A stretch of 22,211 nt of DNA, taken from IMG/VR virus record IMGVR_UViG_3300023084_000150, positions 1 through 22,211 of that record; one strand, written 5' to 3'. This document shows, piece by piece, positions 21,854 through 22,211 of this stretch (position 1 is the first letter of the stretch; each line of letters starts with the position of its first letter). The position numbers and the translations under genes were made by a program. The DNA is from a virus. The notes below the pieces were generated by a model. It saw nothing but the letters and a program-made list of their open reading frames with translations, was not told the DNA's origin and did not search any database.

Positions 21854-22211
21854 ATGAAGTCCGTCAACTACGAAGTCAAGGGTCAACTGGCGAAACTCCT
21901 GGCAACCGAAGACCTTATTATTGAAAACAGACAGGTCTCTACTGCCTCCTTCGATGTTGATCGACGTATTCTTACCCTGCCGATGTGGCAGCGTGCTTCC
22001 AACGTCGTATATGACCTTCTGGTGGGTCATGAAGTTGGACATGCACTGTATACTCCAAATATTGATTGGAAAAAAGATCATCCAGATATTCCTAAGAGTT
22101 TTGTAAATATCATCGAAGACGTTCGTATTGAACGACTTATCAAACGTAGGTTTGCTGGACTCAATAAGACTTTCTACCGAGGTTATTCTGAATTGTCGGA
22201 TCAAGACTTCT
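21854..22211 (+). CDS. HEVGH metallopeptidase-like protein (3' truncated by window edge)
   Basis: An ATG at 21854 opens a frame that runs without a stop to the window end (119 codons visible). Residues 59-63 are HEVGH in VGHEVGHALYTP, a zinc-metallopeptidase HExxH motif. Twenty-five residues after the second histidine comes NIIEDVRIERLIKR, where E88 could be the third zinc ligand, as in gluzincins. AGGA (21842-21845) is a suitable ribosome-binding site. A weak extended -10 (TGATAGGAT, 21828-21836) lies upstream. Proteins of this kind occur in T4-like cyanophages without a known role. The remainder, possibly a second domain, is outside the window. Confidence 0.75.
   Translation, partial: MKSVNYEVKGQLAKLLATEDLIIENRQVSTASFDVDRRILTLPMWQRASNVVYDLLVGHEVGHALYTPNIDWKKDHPDIPKSFVNIIEDVRIERLIKRRFAGLNKTFYRGYSELSDQDF

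Overview
The window is a contiguous, entirely plus-strand stretch of a T4-like myovirus genome. The cargo and gene style point to a cyanophage of marine Synechococcus or Prochlorococcus. Gene order follows the T4 virion module 14-15-16-17-18-19-20-67-21-22-23-3, followed by uvsY-uvsW, the late sigma factor 55, and the recombination pair 47/46. Cyanophage-type insertions are a heme oxygenase of cyanobacterial type, a flavin-dependent halogenase-like gene, a DUF3110-like small protein and a 2OG-Fe(II) oxygenase.

Bases 1-4027 hold the end of neck protein gp14, tail-sheath terminator gp15, small terminase gp16, a small basic unknown, large terminase gp17 and a zinc-ribbon-like small protein. Bases 4112-7256 hold tail sheath gp18 and tail tube gp19. 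Bases 7318-12647 are the head module: portal gp20, core protein gp67, protease gp21, scaffold gp22 and major capsid gp23, ending in a strong UUCG-loop terminator. Bases 12724-15746 hold an oxygenase, gp3, UvsY and UvsW, followed by a small unknown (15751-16170).

A 107-bp gap then carries a good host sigma-70-type promoter (TTGTCA-17-TACAAT). It leads a tightly overlapped cluster: gp55, halogenase, heme oxygenase, gp47, DUF3110-like and gp46, with start and stop codons overlapping at every junction. After a hairpin, a HEVGH metallopeptidase-like gene runs off the right edge.

Late genes are preceded by T4-style late boxes (TATAAATA, CATAAATA, TCTAAATA) 16-50 bp before start codons. This fits transcription by gp55, which is encoded in the window. 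gp14-gp23 build and fill the capsid and tail. UvsY, UvsW and gp46/47 serve recombination-dependent replication. The halogenase and heme oxygenase would modify host metabolism during infection.

Most notable are: a 12-bp inverted repeat that would bury the gp20 start codon only in read-through transcripts; a halogenase-like enzyme with substituted active-site motifs; a gp3 that shares tube-protein landmarks with gp19; and strong codon avoidance in the abundant structural genes. I saw no tRNA, CRISPR array, insertion sequence or minus-strand gene.
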